Below, piece by piece: positions 1 to 12,675 of a DNA stretch of 64,000 nucleotides. The DNA comes from Daucus carota subsp. sativus (Eukaryota > Streptophyta > Magnoliopsida > Apiales > Apiaceae): contig NC_030381.2 of the NCBI RefSeq assembly GCF_001625215.2, positions 3,373,131 to 3,437,130 of the forward strand. Reading direction: 5' to 3'. The first letter of the stretch is position 1. Every line of letters begins with the position of its first letter. Below the pieces are notes generated by a model. The model had not been told where the DNA came from, did not search any database, and saw only the letters and a program-made list of their open reading frames with translations. The translations under genes and the position numbers were made by a program.

Positions 1-2
1 TA

Positions 3-800
3 AGTCAACCTCATTACGTTGACAAGATCCTTGAGAGGTTTCTTAAGGATGATACTGAGAAAGCTAGGACACCTGTGGATATAACTTTACATCTATCCAA
101 GAATAACGGTGTGGGGGTCTCTCAGTTGGAGTACTCTAGGATAATTGGAAGTCTGATGTACTTAATGAGTTGTACAAGACCAGACATTGCGTACTCAATT
201 AGCAAGTTGAGTAGGTTCACGAGTAATCCTGGAGATGATCACTGGAAAGCGATCATAAGGGTACTAAGGTACCTAAGGGGAACTCGAGACTATGGACTGC
301 ACTATGGCAGATACCCAGCAGTATTGGAAGGATATATTGACGCAAACTGGATATCTAGCAAGAAGGCACTAAAGTCTACGAGTGGCTACGTGTTTACACT
401 AGCTGGAGCAGCAATATCATGGAAATCCTCCAAACAAACGGTAATAACTCATTCCACAATGGAAGCTGAGTTTGTGGCTCTAGATAAATGCGCTGAACAG
501 GCTGAATATCTACGCCAATTTCTGGAGGATAATCCAAGATAGCCGAGGCCTGTGACTGCAATAGGGATACACTGTGATAGTCAATCCGCTATCGGCAGAG
601 CACAGAGCACAATGTATAATGGGAAGTCCCGTCATATACGACGACGACATAGTTCCATTAGACAATTAATCTCAACCGGAATTATCACTATTGACTATAT
701 ACCGTCAAAGGATAATATTGCGGATCCGCTAACCATAGGGTTACCAAGAGAAGTGGTTGAGATATCATCGAGAGGAATGGGTCTTAAGCCTATCGCTTAG
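3..800 (+). pseudogene. Ty1/copia polyprotein 3' end (end of RT plus RNase H), internal stop
   Basis: One reading frame runs from base 3 to the stop at 798-800, broken only by an in-frame TAG at 540-542. It opens with a motif typical of the copia reverse transcriptase end ([13 protein letters not shown]), followed by the conserved connection segment with [18 protein letters not shown] and SKLSRF. The RNase H domain follows, and its four acidic residues can be seen: D in YIDANW, E in STMEAEF, D in HCDSQSA (after the stop) and D in NIADPLT. Gag, protease, integrase and most of the RT lie left of the window. The premature stop falls between the second and third RNase H acidic residues, so this copy cannot make the full enzyme without read-through. 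Otherwise the frame is well preserved, which suggests a fairly young insertion. Superfamily assignment is firm; lineage is not assigned. Confidence 0.92.
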
Positions 801-1440
801 CGGCATCATGGTGGACACCCAACCATTGCTGACTGGAGATCCCAAGAACTTGGTTCAATGGGACAACTAAATCATGATGACCAAATCACTGTGGGGGTAA
901 CCCCAGGCCTGTTCCTATGATGAAGAAACAGTGAGACCCGTAAGGTACGAGGTTAAGCCTTGAGCTTTTAATGATCTTTGGTGAATACATGGAGTGGTAC
1001 ACGCATGGAATTCAGTTGAGTAAACGCGGGTTACTCTATAAGATAAAGATCACCTATGTAGGAGAGAAGTGGGGCCGCTTCAAAGGAGAATTGCGAGGCA
1101 CAATTCTTTAGAAACTCCCGCAGAACCAGGACGATGTTCCATGGCCAAAATGGACATACTCATGAGAGCTGAACGAGTCAGAAAGGGTATAGTGATAAGT
1201 ATATCATCGTTTACACAAACGGTCGAACAGTTCAAGGACAAACACGTCCACTGTCTACCAGTAAAGTCGGTATACTTACTCAAGCGAAGGTTCAAAGAGC
1301 ATTCTCTACCTGTCGTATGCTATATCTGATCGAAGAAAACTATCACCAAGTCAAACCTTGTGTCTGTCTGTCTAGTCTGTCTGTTTGTCTGTCTGGTGTG
1401 TGCTACTACTAAGATCACCAATCTCACCCATGTGGGGGAT
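801..1440 (+). mobile_element. Internal untranslated tail of the copia element, ending in polypurine tract
   Basis: This stretch lies between the pol stop and the 3' LTR. I see no conserved coding domain in it; the short open frames here match no family I recognise. It ends in a G-rich tract (tgtgggggat, 1431-1440) directly against the LTR, as expected for the plus-strand primer of reverse transcription. Confidence 0.7.
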
Positions 1441-2129
1441 TGTTGGAAAATATGGGTATAAGTCCCATATTGGTAAATAATATTTTGAGCATTATGTGTG
1501 AGATATGATGATATCTTCTTAATAATGGAAATTATTTATTTCCAATGGAATTTGGCTCAAATATTATGGCATAAATTAATTTGATTTTGTTTCAGGTTAA
1601 TTGATATGGTGTATATCTTGGTATATTTAATCTGATTCTGCTTCAGATTATATATGGGATATAATAACTTGCAAATATTTAATTGATTCTGTTTCATATT
1701 ATTTATGGAATAGTGTGGCGTGCAAGTTTTACACCGATTCCGTAATTAATGATAATTGATTATGGAAAAGAGTAGTGCACAAGTTTTTCTGCACCTATAA
1801 ATACCCATATAGGTCGGAGAGTTTTGGATCAAAAAAAACACATCCTCCTCTCTCTCTCAATACCACAACCTAATTCTCTTTGGTGATAGTCTCTTGCTCG
1901 ATTCAAGCTCGCCGAAGGTGCCGTTCTTGTTAACGACATCGCAGTCCGTTTTATCCTGGGAAGCTTTCGTTCCGCACATACGGTGAGGAGGCGAATACGC
2001 TTTAAGGAGACAGTTTCGCACTGGACTCGGATTATCTTCATATCCTTCTGTTTTATCTGTCTCCTTCATTCTTCTTCTGTTTCGCACACACAAACACATA
2101 TATTGGTTTTTTGCACAGATTGTCTAACA
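1441..2129 (+). mobile_element. 3' LTR of the copia element
   Basis: It begins TGTTGGAAAATATGGG directly after the polypurine tract and has a TATA box inside cctataaatacc near 1793-1804. The right end is placed at ...GTCTAACA (2129), the first suitable CA end after the R/U5-like segment. The 5' LTR is outside the window, so length (about 689 bp) and target duplication cannot be verified. The start is secure; the end is less so. Confidence 0.72.
1794..1802 (+). promoter_or_regulatory. LTR TATA box
   Basis: ctataaata sits about 350 bp into the LTR, a usual place for the U3/R promoter of a copia LTR. Downstream there is a C/T-rich leader. The promoter faces right, toward the Munc13-like gene about 2.2 kb away. 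Confidence 0.55.
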
Positions 2130-4018
2130 TTATCTACCCTGAAACGGAATCAGACTTGATACTAGAATTAATTAAAAGTTAAATTGACGGGAGATTAATT
2201 AAATAATTAGATATTTAATCTGTAACCCACGATTTTTGACTTTTAGATCAATTTAAATTAGCTTTTTATTGAACTATCATACCATTATGATATTAAAATG
2301 TTAAATTTAATTAAGTGACATTTACATTTTTATGTACAAAATTAAAACAAATATTCAATTTTGTGCAGAATTGATAAGATAAAAATCCCAAAAAACTTAC
2401 TTTTACTCTTATTTTATATTTTATATTAGTTTAATAATTATTAGAAAAAATAAAATGGATAATGTGCACTCTAACCAATATATGAAAATCTAATTTTTTA
2501 TAACCAGGATCATGGCTTTGGTGGCCACATGGGCTTGACCACAATACACTTTTAATAATAAATATATGCTTGGATTTTGGGTTAAGAATGTATTGCAGGA
2601 GTATCTATGTACAGTTGGGCCACTACTTGAATATTTATTTTGAAGAGATACTTGATTTAATAATAATATAAATTAAACAAATATAAAAATGGGGTCAAAA
2701 TATACTTATCATGTTTGTGATAATAATACAATAACATTCCACATCATATCCTTTCTGTTCCAGCTCACTTGCTGAACTTTTAGTACCAGTAGTTTCCTGT
2801 CAAGCCTTTTTTGCTTTGTAACTTTGTAGCTCCCTTATTTTTACCAATTCAACAAATTAATATTAACGTAACGATTGATCAGATTGCACCATGTTCAAAA
2901 ATTATTGTAGTTGAATGCTTCTTCATTTTATAATATGCATTATTAAATGTAATTAACATAATAAATTTTAAAATAACATCTACTAATAGATTAATTTTAT
3001 GAAATTATAAAAATATGATATAAAATTTTCAGATTTCATCTGTCACGATCTAAATCTCAATTCACAACTTGATATATACAAAATCCGACACATCGTAATT
3101 AGTTCAATATTTATTTATATCAAAAATAATGGCATGTTTGAAAACTTGGATTTCATTTGAAATTGTGGATTTGATCAAATAAATTGTCTGAGAATTTGGA
3201 TTTGCATTTTATTTGAAATCCGCAAATATTAATATAAATCTGAAAAATTGAAATAAAAATTCAAATCCTGTAATTTGAAATCCATGCATATTTTTGAATG
3301 ATCTCTTATTTTAATCTATGTTAGATGTTTATAATGAAATACATATTTACAAACGAACTCTTATTTTATTTTATGTTAAATGTTTACCGATCTCTGGCGA
3401 TTTTAGTTAACAAGAAAGTCACCAATATAATTTAATCACCCATTCATCTATATAAATATTTCAGACAATATCATTTGTCACAGATATTATATAATAAAAA
3501 TTTCACATCCTCATCAATAAAATAAAATTTTAGACTTTTGAAGAATTTTATACAATTTATTACTAAAAATTATCAAAAATGGAATCATGATTTCTTGCTA
3601 AAAAATTGAAACACTTTATGCAATTTGTTGTTAAAAAATTATAAAAAATGCAGTCATCAATCTTTTCGAAAATTCACAAATTTTCATGAATAAATATATT
3701 AATAACGAGAAACGTTTTTTTATTAGTCCAGTGATGCTTACTTCTGCCGATGGACTATCATGTACATCTCATACACATGTAATTTACCATAACGTTAAAT
3801 TTATTCAACATAATTTTTGTTTTCTACACAAAATCACAAATTAATCGAAACAAAAAAACAAAAATAGATTGTCAAAATTTAAAACCAGCAGCAGCTAGTA
3901 GAGTAGCCTACTACTGTAGACTGTATTATACAAAACCACAACAAACCTATACATACATCTATACATACAACTTTACTCACTGCTACTCTCACAATCTCTC
4001 TCGCTCTCTCTCTCGACA
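2130..4018. other. Gene-free AT-rich spacer and promoter/leader of the Munc13-like gene
   Basis: No exon-like frame is visible. Bases 3125-3300 hold an imperfect inverted arrangement of ggatttcatttgaaat-type words that may be an old MITE, but no target duplication was found. The last 100 bases carry a CT-rich leader (ctctctcgctctctctctcg) directly before the ATG, typical of a plant 5' UTR, with tattata near 3924 as a possible TATA element. Confidence 0.5.
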
Positions 4019-7000
4019 ATGGCTTCTCTCTTTCGAGACAGAAGCTCTCTCTCGTCTCTCTCGTCTCTCTCATCTCTCTCGCATTCTAAGCGCGACTCTC
4101 TCTCCGGCACCGCCAGCTCGCGCTTCTCCGGCGGCGGCGGCGGCGCTCTGCCGTCGCCGTTCGGGGATCTGTCGCCGGCTCTCTCGTCGACCGACCTCCG
4201 CGACACGGCCTACGAGATCTTCGTCGCCGCGTGCCGCACGTCCACCGGAAAGCCGCTGACTTACGTTCCGGCGGGGAATTCGGACCGGTTATCGGGCTCG
4301 CCGTCGATGTCGGGATCGCCGTCGATGCAGCAGCGGTCGATTACGTCGACGGCGGCGTCGAAAATGAAGAAGGCGTTGGGGCTTCGATCTAGCTCCGGGT
4401 CGGGTTTGAGTCCGGGTTCTGGAACGGGCTCACCTTCGCCGCCGGTAAAACCTAAAAGACCGTTGACTGTTGGAGAGCTAATGAGGACTCAAATGAGAGT
4501 TACTGACAATAACGATTCGAGAATTCGACGAGCTTTGTTAAGAATTGCTGCTGGACAGGTCTAATTTATATATATGGATATCCATACTTATATGTCATCA
4601 AAATTAGGTCTTTTTTTAATAATTGATAATTGATAATGTTTTATTTTGTGTTCTAAATGTTTGTAATTTTATCTAGATATGTTTAATCTAGCGTTCCTTA
4701 TAATGTTATAGAAATTAGGTCTTTTGACGATAATTAGTAATGTTTGATTTGATATTTTATAATTTGTTTACTAAAGGTGGATTTTGTGATTCTATTCTTC
4801 GTTGCATCTAGGGATTACTTCTTTAGTTGTTTATTTGGTAATGAATACGTGAAGATTGATTTGGATTTGATTTATTCGGGGTTGGATGGTGCGTTGCGTG
4901 AGTTCTTTGGACTATGTTGTCGATTGTGTTTGGATTGTACTGTTGATTGGTGGTTTTAAGTGTAAATATTTATATGACGTTGATTGCTTTTTCCTTTTTT
5001 GTTGCTTTAGGCTTGTGTCAAAAACTTGAGTATATTCCTACTCATGTGGGATACTAGTTATTGGGTTTTGGGTTGTATATTGCTTGGGCACTTTGGAGTA
5101 TATTGCGGATTATGCTTCAATTGTATAGTAGTACCATTTTTTCCTTTTATGGTTGTCTTAAATGTAGTCTTTTTATGATGTTGAATTTTTTTTCTTTCTT
5201 GTCGCTTTAGGGTTGTTTTTAGAAGCTTGAGTTATTTTCTTACTGCTGTCGGAATGTTAACTTTTATCTTTGTCTGCAAATGAGTAAGATGATGATTTAA
5301 GTCATATAATTTTATGATGGCGAGATTGGGAAATTTCCTTGTTTGGTCTGGTTCTGTTGTTTATACTTATCTCTTTACGTTATTCTCTACGTGCACCATT
5401 TGCTAAAGCTAATTAGTAGCAGAAATATCTTACATAAGGTTTTAAAGCATTTATAATAGCATTGACGGGTGTACATTATGCTCTTCATCTTATATTGTTA
5501 TAGGTTGGTAAGCGTTTGGAGTCTATGGTTCTACCATTGGAGCTGCTGCAACAATTCAAATCTTCTGATTTTCCCAGTCAAGAAGAATACTATTCATGGC
5601 AGAGGAGAAACCTAAAAATTCTTGAGGCTGGTCTCCTTTTACATCCTTACCTGCCAATAGAGAAGTCCAATGCTGCTTCACAGAGGTTACGGCAATTAAT
5701 TCATGGTGCCTTAGACAGGCCGATGGAAACTGGGAGGAACAATGAGTCAATGCAAATCCTCCGTAATGCTGTGATGTCTCTTGCTAGCAGATCTTCTGAG
5801 GGATCCTTGGCAGAGTCCTGTCACTGGGCAGATGGATTCCCATTGAATCTTCGTCTATATGAGATACTTCTGGAAGCCTGTTTTGATGCTAATGATGAAA
5901 CATCTATCTTAGAAGAAGTTGACGAGCTTATGGAGCTTATAAAGAAAACTTGGCCGATCCTTGGATTGAACCAAATGCTTCACAACCTTTGCTTTTCCTG
6001 GGTTCTATTCAACCGTTATGTATCAACTGGACAAGTAGAAAATGATCTTCTATATGCTGCTGATAGTCAGCTTGCTGAAGTTGCAAAAGATGCAAAAGCA
6101 ACAAAGGATCCAACTTATTCAAAGATTTTAAGTTCTATATTGAGTGCAATTTTGGGTTGGGCCGAGAAAAGGCTCCTTGCATATCATGACACTTTTGATG
6201 CTGGGAATATTAGTTCTATGCAAAGCATTGTCTCTCTTGGAGTATCAGCAGCAAAAGTTCTAGTTGAGGATATTTCTAATGAGTATCGCAGAAGGAGGAA
6301 GACTGAAGTTGATGTGGCTCGAAACAGAATTGACACTTATATAAGGTCATCTCTACGTACTGCTTTTGCACAGGTATGTTACTCTCTGTTTGAAAAGTGG
6401 CAGATTGTTGAAACTCATTTTTAGAGTTAAAGATATATTTTTGTAAATCTAGTCACATATGTTACTTCTGAAGAACAAGTAATATGAATATCGGAACAAT
6501 TAAGTAATAGTGGTTGTTTATGGGATGTCATAATCTCTTTGTCCTTGTTTTAGTTCATTTTGTTATACTAGTTCTAGGTGAAGGCATATCCTCCACTATT
6601 AAAAACAATGCATATCCTCCATTATTGAAAAGTTGTGTTCTTAGAACTTATGGCGAGTAAAGCGGCTAATGTGGATGCAGTACTGTCAGAACAAGTAAAA
6701 GAGAAAATAAACTCGATTTTTGCCAAAAATGAGATTCTATATATACATATATACCTCTTGAAATGCGTGTTCTAATATTTAAGAATAAAATAGTACTTAA
6801 AAATAGTTTTAAACATAATAAAAAAAATCTCAACATTGTAGAAATATCACATAAAAGTATCAAGCTATTAGTAGATATATTTACTCAGTATAAGAGGGCA
6901 GAATGCCAGAACCTAATACACATGAAAAGTAGTAGTTACAGCTGATGTTCAAATTAGAGGTGATAAAGGCTAGTAGGCCTTTTGACATTGAGGGTCTATC

Positions 7001-9133
7001 AGTCTTTCTATACGAAGCGTGAATTGCAATTTTAACAACACTGCGTGGAGGTCATATTCCTGCTTTATGTTATCTTTTTCATAGGAAAATGTAGTTTGAT
7101 AAACTGAGCGTGTTGGTAAGGATTATTGTTACCTGTGTAAAACTTGATTGGTCAATTGCAGAGAATGGAGAAAGCAGATTCAAGCAGAAGGGCTTCAAGA
7201 AATCAGCCTAATCCTCTTCCTGTTCTTGCCATTCTTGCGAAGGATGTTGGTGAGCTAGCAACCAAAGAGAAGGATGTATTTAGTCCTATACTGAAGACGT
7301 GGCACCCTTTCGCGGCAGGCGTTGCTGTTGCTACACTTCACGTTTGCTATGGCAATGAGCTCAAGCAATTCATTTCTAGTATAACAGAGTTGACACCTGA
7401 TGCTGTACAGGTTTTGAGAGCTGCAGATAAGTTGGAGAAAGATCTAGTGCTGATTGCAGTTGAAGATTCCGTGGACAGTGACGATGGTGGGAAGGCAATA
7501 ATTCGTGAGATGCCACCCTATGAAGCTGATACTGCCATAGCTAACATGGTGAAAATTTGGATTAAAACAAGACTTGATAAAGTGAAGGATTGGGTTGATA
7601 GAAATCTTCAACAAGAGGTTTGTCATCCTCTATGACTGTTTAAAACGATCTATTGCCTATTCTGTATTGAGTTTTGGTATTAATTAAACTGGTTCATTTG
7701 CAACTACCTACTTTTATTCAACAAGAGCAAATATTATGCAGATCAAAAAATGACTAAGACCTGTCTTAGTTTTTTTTTTAAAACTGTCACCTGCTCAAGC
7801 ACTAAAAGTGGTTTTTTTTTCCTCTTACTGATGGGTGCAGATGTCTTCTTTTTGTAGACATCTTTGAATAGATATTATCAACTGACCTTGTGTGCTGGTT
7901 TATTTGTTGGCTTTTTAGGTCTGGAATCCAAGAGCTAATCAAGAAGGATTTGCTCCATCTGCTGTTGAAGTCCTCCGGATAATTGATGAAACCTTGGAGG
8001 CATTCTTTCAGCTGCCTATACCTTCGCATCCAGCATTACTACCTGACTTAATGTCTGGTCTTGATAGGTGCCTTCAGTACTATATTACCAAGGCAAAATC
8101 TGGATGTGGTAATTATTGTAAATTGCAAGTAGATATATGGAATAAATAAAGTGTTTAACAGCATTCTCTATTGACTGCCCCCTCTATATTTTTTGTAGGA
8201 TCAAGGAACACCTACATACCCACTATGCCAGCATTAACTAGATGTGATGCAGGAACAAAATTTCAAAATGTGTGGAAGAAGAAAGACAAGCCCGTTAGCT
8301 CTCAGAGAAGGAGTGCTCAGTCTGCTGTTGCGAATGGAGATACAGCTTTTGGGGTACCTCAACTATGTGTCCGTATGAATAGTTTGCAACGAATACGAGC
8401 AGAGTTGGAAGTTTTAGAAAAGAGGATAATCACTCTTTTGCGGAACTCTGAGTCTGCTAATGAAGAAGACTTCTCAAATGGTCTGGGCAAAAAGTTTGAG
8501 CTCACCCCTGCTGCTTGTTTAGAAGGGGTTAAACAGCTCTCTGAAGCATTGGCTTACAAAATTATCTTTCATGATCTGAGTCATGTTCTGTGGGATAGGT
8601 TGTATGTTGGAGAACCCTCATCATCAAGGATTGAATTCTTTCTTCAGGAGCTTGAGCAAAATTTGACCACTATTGCGGATATTGTGCATGAAAGAGTTCG
8701 TACACGTATTGTTGCTGACATAATGAAAGCATCCTTTGATGGTTTCTTGTTGGTTTTACTTGCTGGAGGACCATCGCGTGCCTTTTCTCGGCAGGATTGC
8801 CAAATAATAGAGGATGATTTTGAGGCCTTGAAAGAATTATTCTGGGCAAATGGAGATGGGCTGCCAACTGATGTAATTAACAAGTTTTCAGCAACAGTGA
8901 GGGATGTCCTTCCACTTTACAGAACTGATACAGAGACCCTTGTTGAGCGTTTTAGACAGCTGACCGTTGAAACTTATGGTTCTTCTGCAAAATCGAGACT
9001 TCCATTACCACCAACTTCTGGGCAGTGGAACCCTACTGAACCGAACACACTCTTGCGAGTTTTGTGTTACAGGAATGACGAAGTGGCTTCAAGATTCCTT
9101 AAGAAGACCTACAATTTGCCGAAGAAACTCTGA
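4019..9133 (+). CDS. DUF810 / Munc13-like protein (PATROL1 family)
   Basis: Five exons: 4019-4558, 5504-6373, 7162-7617, 7919-8108 and 8199-9133, all with GT-AG introns. They join in frame to 996 codons before TGA, close to the roughly 990 aa of Arabidopsis DUF810 proteins. The N-terminus is Ser/Gly-rich and low complexity, followed by the family block LSSTDLRDTAYEIFVAAC, then KMKKALGLRS and the ELMRTQMRV...SRIRRALLRIAAGQ segment. Exon 2 continues with ESMVLPLELLQQFKSSDF. The C-terminal half corresponds to the MUN/MHD region. The family includes PATROL1, which tethers vesicles carrying the plasma-membrane proton pump; by its N-terminal blocks this protein looks closer to the less-studied paralogs such as At2g25800 and At2g20010. 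Role inferred: exocytic tethering or priming. The ATG follows a CT-rich leader and has good context (acaATGGCT). Confidence 0.93.
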
Positions 9134-10414
9134 ATCTTGAACAGCTCGTATCATAATGCAGGAACTCTATTATCCTCCGCCCTTCTCTGAAGGAGAGCCG
9201 AGATGAGGTTTGTATAGTAAATTTTGGGGGTCTTGGTTCTGTCAACTGATGCTGCTACTTTTGGCAGGATATTCGGAATATTATGGAAACCAAGGCCTGC
9301 CTAGGTGGGTGGGAAATTATTTATTCTTTTTTGTCTATAGGTTATTACTTATTTTGTACTTATTTACCAACCATTGTATTACTCTTTCAACACTATGGGT
9401 TCTTATGTGTAATTTCTTTGTTTAACTTTCCTGATGATAGATGAATGAATACTTGCATATAAACTGTAGCTGCACAGCCACTGTACTGATTCTACCGCAG
9501 AACTTAGTTGCATTGCATCTGAGTAGTTTTTTGCTTCATACGTTTTCAGAAATTGATCCATGATAATTGATACAGTACATTTTGTACTCAACATGATGAT
9601 GATAGGGTTTTTTTTTTTGTTAAGCACTCCCTGTCCCTGGTCCTGTGTTTTAGTTTTACAAGTTAGTTAATACTAATTATTGTTAAATTTTTTCTAATAA
9701 AAATACATTATAATGACAATTCAAATTCATGATATGGAAAATTGATAGAGTGCTTTTTGCATAAAGGCAAGATAAAAGCAAGGTCGAACAACTTGAAAAA
9801 AAGTTTCCCACGGTTAAAAATTTATTACTAATGTTTGTATTTCACATATTAAAATCTTCCGGTTCTTGCTCCTAGATAGTTTGGCCTTGAAATGACGGTA
9901 TTATGTAATTAATAAAAGTATCATGCATAGTTGTCCCAAAAAATATGGGTAAAATTTTTGAGATTTTCAAGTCATATTGAATATAAAATTAGTGGATGGA
10001 TTGCATGTTTGTAATGCTTGAAACATGTGTTACACTCTGAGAATTTTTTGACAAAGTGTATAGTCATTCAGTTTAATTAAGATATGATTCAGAATGAGAT
10101 AATGATTTTGAATTAGAATAATTTATATTATTTAAATTAATTTAATTTACTATATATAATTAATTGTGGCATATGCACGTAAAGACGACTTTTATTATCT
10201 CAAAATTTAACGTAATTGTAGTGCGGACTAAGACTAACCCATCAATAATACACTACACCAAAAATTATTAAAATTAAATCTAACTAAAAATTTGATCTAA
10301 CATTAATATTAAATAATTATTATTTACATTATGGAGTCTTCTACGATGACGTGTTATTTTTTTTTAAGAGTTTTTACTTTGCATCTAACATTAGTATATT
10401 CCTTTTTGACCAAA
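9134..10414. other. 3' UTR of the Munc13-like gene and AT-rich spacer
   Basis: The first roughly 300 bases after the stop are probably 3' UTR. The rest is AT-rich with no exon-like frame. A CACTACACCAAAA word occurs near 10250 but has no partner (see rejected items). Confidence 0.45.
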
Positions 10415-12272
10415 ACTAGTGAAAAAAGCCGCGCTTCGCGGCGGCGTGATAAATTTTGATATGAATCAGTATTATAATAACATAGAAATTATTTTGAGTC
10501 ATCTTTCCGTTAAACATATCACAAATAAAAAATATTATAATTGGTATAAAAAATTGTTTAAGTGGCCATCCTGTCAAACACAATACTAATAATAAAATTA
10601 GTTTGAACCTCCTTCCCGTCAAAGACAATATTAATCCATAATTATTGTTTTTATGATAATATTAAATACTATAATTTAGATCAAAATTAGTTTAAGCCGC
10701 TCTTTTATCAAACACAATACCAATAACAAAACATTATAATTTAGATATTAGTTTGAGTCGCCTTACTGTCAAGCACATACTAATAAAAATTATTCTAATT
10801 ATGATAAAATTAAAAATTATAATTGGACAAAAAGTATTTTGAACCGTGGTCCCGTTTTAACAAAAATATATATTATAACATAGATAAAAAATTATTTTAG
10901 TCACTTTCCCGTCAAACATAATACTAATAGAAAATTTATTATTATTTAGATAAAAATTAGTTTGGGCCGCCTCCCGTGCCCGTCAAACACAATACTAATT
11001 AACATTATCATAAAATCAATATATGATTCCTATTTTATATGTATTATTTTATATGTTAATTATTTTTATTTTTTGACTCCTATTTATTAGTTTAAAATTA
11101 TTATTCTTTTATGGTTTTAATATTTTTGGTATTAGTTTTTTAATGATTATTATCTTTACAATCTTTTATTTTCTATTCGAAATTTAGAAAAATTATAAGA
11201 CTAAATCGGAAATAAAAATTGTACGTATTATCTTACAAATTTTAAATATAAATTGTATTTTATCTATGATTATTAGTTTAAATAAATATAATCATATTAC
11301 TTTTGGCATTCCTAAATAATAAAAAAATTGTATTACCTCTAGAATCCGAAAAAAAAAAAAAGAATTGTATTAACTTTTGGAATCCTTCAAGTTGATTTTT
11401 TAAATTATAACTATAATTGGATAAAAATTATTTTGAACTGTGGTACCGTTTTAAAAAACAAATATTATAACATAGATAAAAAATTATATTAGCCACTTTC
11501 CCGTCAAACATAATACAACTAGAAAATTTATTATTATTTAAATAAAAATTGGTTTGGGCCGCCTCCCGTGTCCGTCAAACGCAAATCATTTACATTATTA
11601 GAAAATCAATATATATTTCCTATTTTATATATCTTATTTTTTTTGTTAATTATTTTTATTTTATGATTCCTATTTATTACTTAAAAATTATTACTCTTTT
11701 ATGGTTCGAATTTTTTTGCTATTAGTGTTTTTAATTGATTATTATCTTTGCAATCCTTTATTTTCTATACGAAATTTTAAAAAAAATATAAGACCAAATT
11801 AATAATAAAAATTGTACGTATTACCTTACAAATCTTAAATATAAATTATATTTTATATATGATTGTTAGTTTAAATAAATATAATCCTACTCTTTTTAGG
11901 ATTCCCAAATAGGAAAAAAAATTGTATTATCTTTAGAATCCAAAAACAAAAGAAATGTATTAACTTTTGGAATTTTTGAATCTGATTTTTTAAACATAAT
12001 CCTATTTCTTTTAGAATTACTAAATAATAAAAGAATCGTGTCATAAATTCAATAAGAAATATTAAATAAAAATAAAAAAAATTGTATCATATTTAGAATT
12101 CATTAAGAAAAGAATTGTATCACCTTTAGAATTCTTGAACATGATTTTTTGAATTATAACTATATTTTCTATCGAAAATTTAAGAAAAATCAGAAAACTG
12201 AATCGAGCAATTAAAAATCAGAAAACTGAATCGAGCAATTCTAGAGACGCCCATATCGTGCTATATATATAT
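10415..12272 (-). mobile_element. Non-autonomous Helitron, copy 1 (minus orientation)
   Basis: Read on the minus strand, the element ends at the left with a GC hairpin (CCGCG-AAG-CGCGG), then CTTTTTTCA and CTAGT, followed by T. This is the Helitron 3' signature: hairpin, short spacer, CTRRT, host T. The opposite end carries TATATATA...ATGGGCGTCTC, which matches the corresponding end of copy 2. No Rep or helicase coding was found, so it is non-autonomous. It contains an internal direct duplication (about 10830-11030 versus 11405-11600) that includes the GCCGCCTCCCGTG block. The 5' TC is not clean because it abuts copy 2. Confidence 0.68.
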
Positions 12273-12444
12273 ACTAGTGAATAAAGCCGCGCTTCGCGGC
12301 GGCGTTATAAATTTTGATACGAATCAATATTATAATAATCATAAAAATTATTTTGAGTCATCTTCCCGTTAAACATATCTTTAATAAAAAAATATTAGAA
12401 TTAGTATTAAAATTTGTTTAACTGGCCATCCTGTCAAACACATA

Positions 12445-12675
12445 CTCCCTCTGGTCCATTATATAGATCGTTTGACTTTTGACACGTAACTTTATGTGCT
12501 TTGACCATATAGTAAATATTAATATTTTTATAATTTTCTTTTTCTGAATAAAATAATAACATTAATATTTTTATTCTGAAAAAAAAATTCAAAAATACTA
12601 ATTTTAAGCATGTGGTCAAACCTCCTAAAGATACGTGTAAAAAGTCAAACACCCTATATAATGGACCAGAGGGAG
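12445..12675. mobile_element. Stowaway-like MITE inside Helitron copy 2
   Basis: Terminal inverted repeats begin CTCCCTCTGGTCCATTATAT at the left and end with the reverse complement at the right. TA lies to the left and TG to the right, so the TA target duplication has one mismatch. Aligning the flanks to Helitron copy 1 (caaacacaatactaataat) shows that the 231 bp are absent there, which is an empty-site comparison within the window. No coding capacity. Confidence 0.82.

Noticed and set aside
1829..2099. Minus-strand open frames in the LTR
   Set aside because: They lie inside the copia LTR, have no family similarity and overlap each other in different frames.
3120..3310. Possible palindromic MITE with ggatttcaaat words
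   Set aside because: The inverted match is patchy and no target duplication was found.
10251..10414. CACTACACCAAAA as a CACTA transposon end
   Set aside because: No inverted partner (TTTTGGTGTAGTG) and no 3-bp duplication were found nearby.
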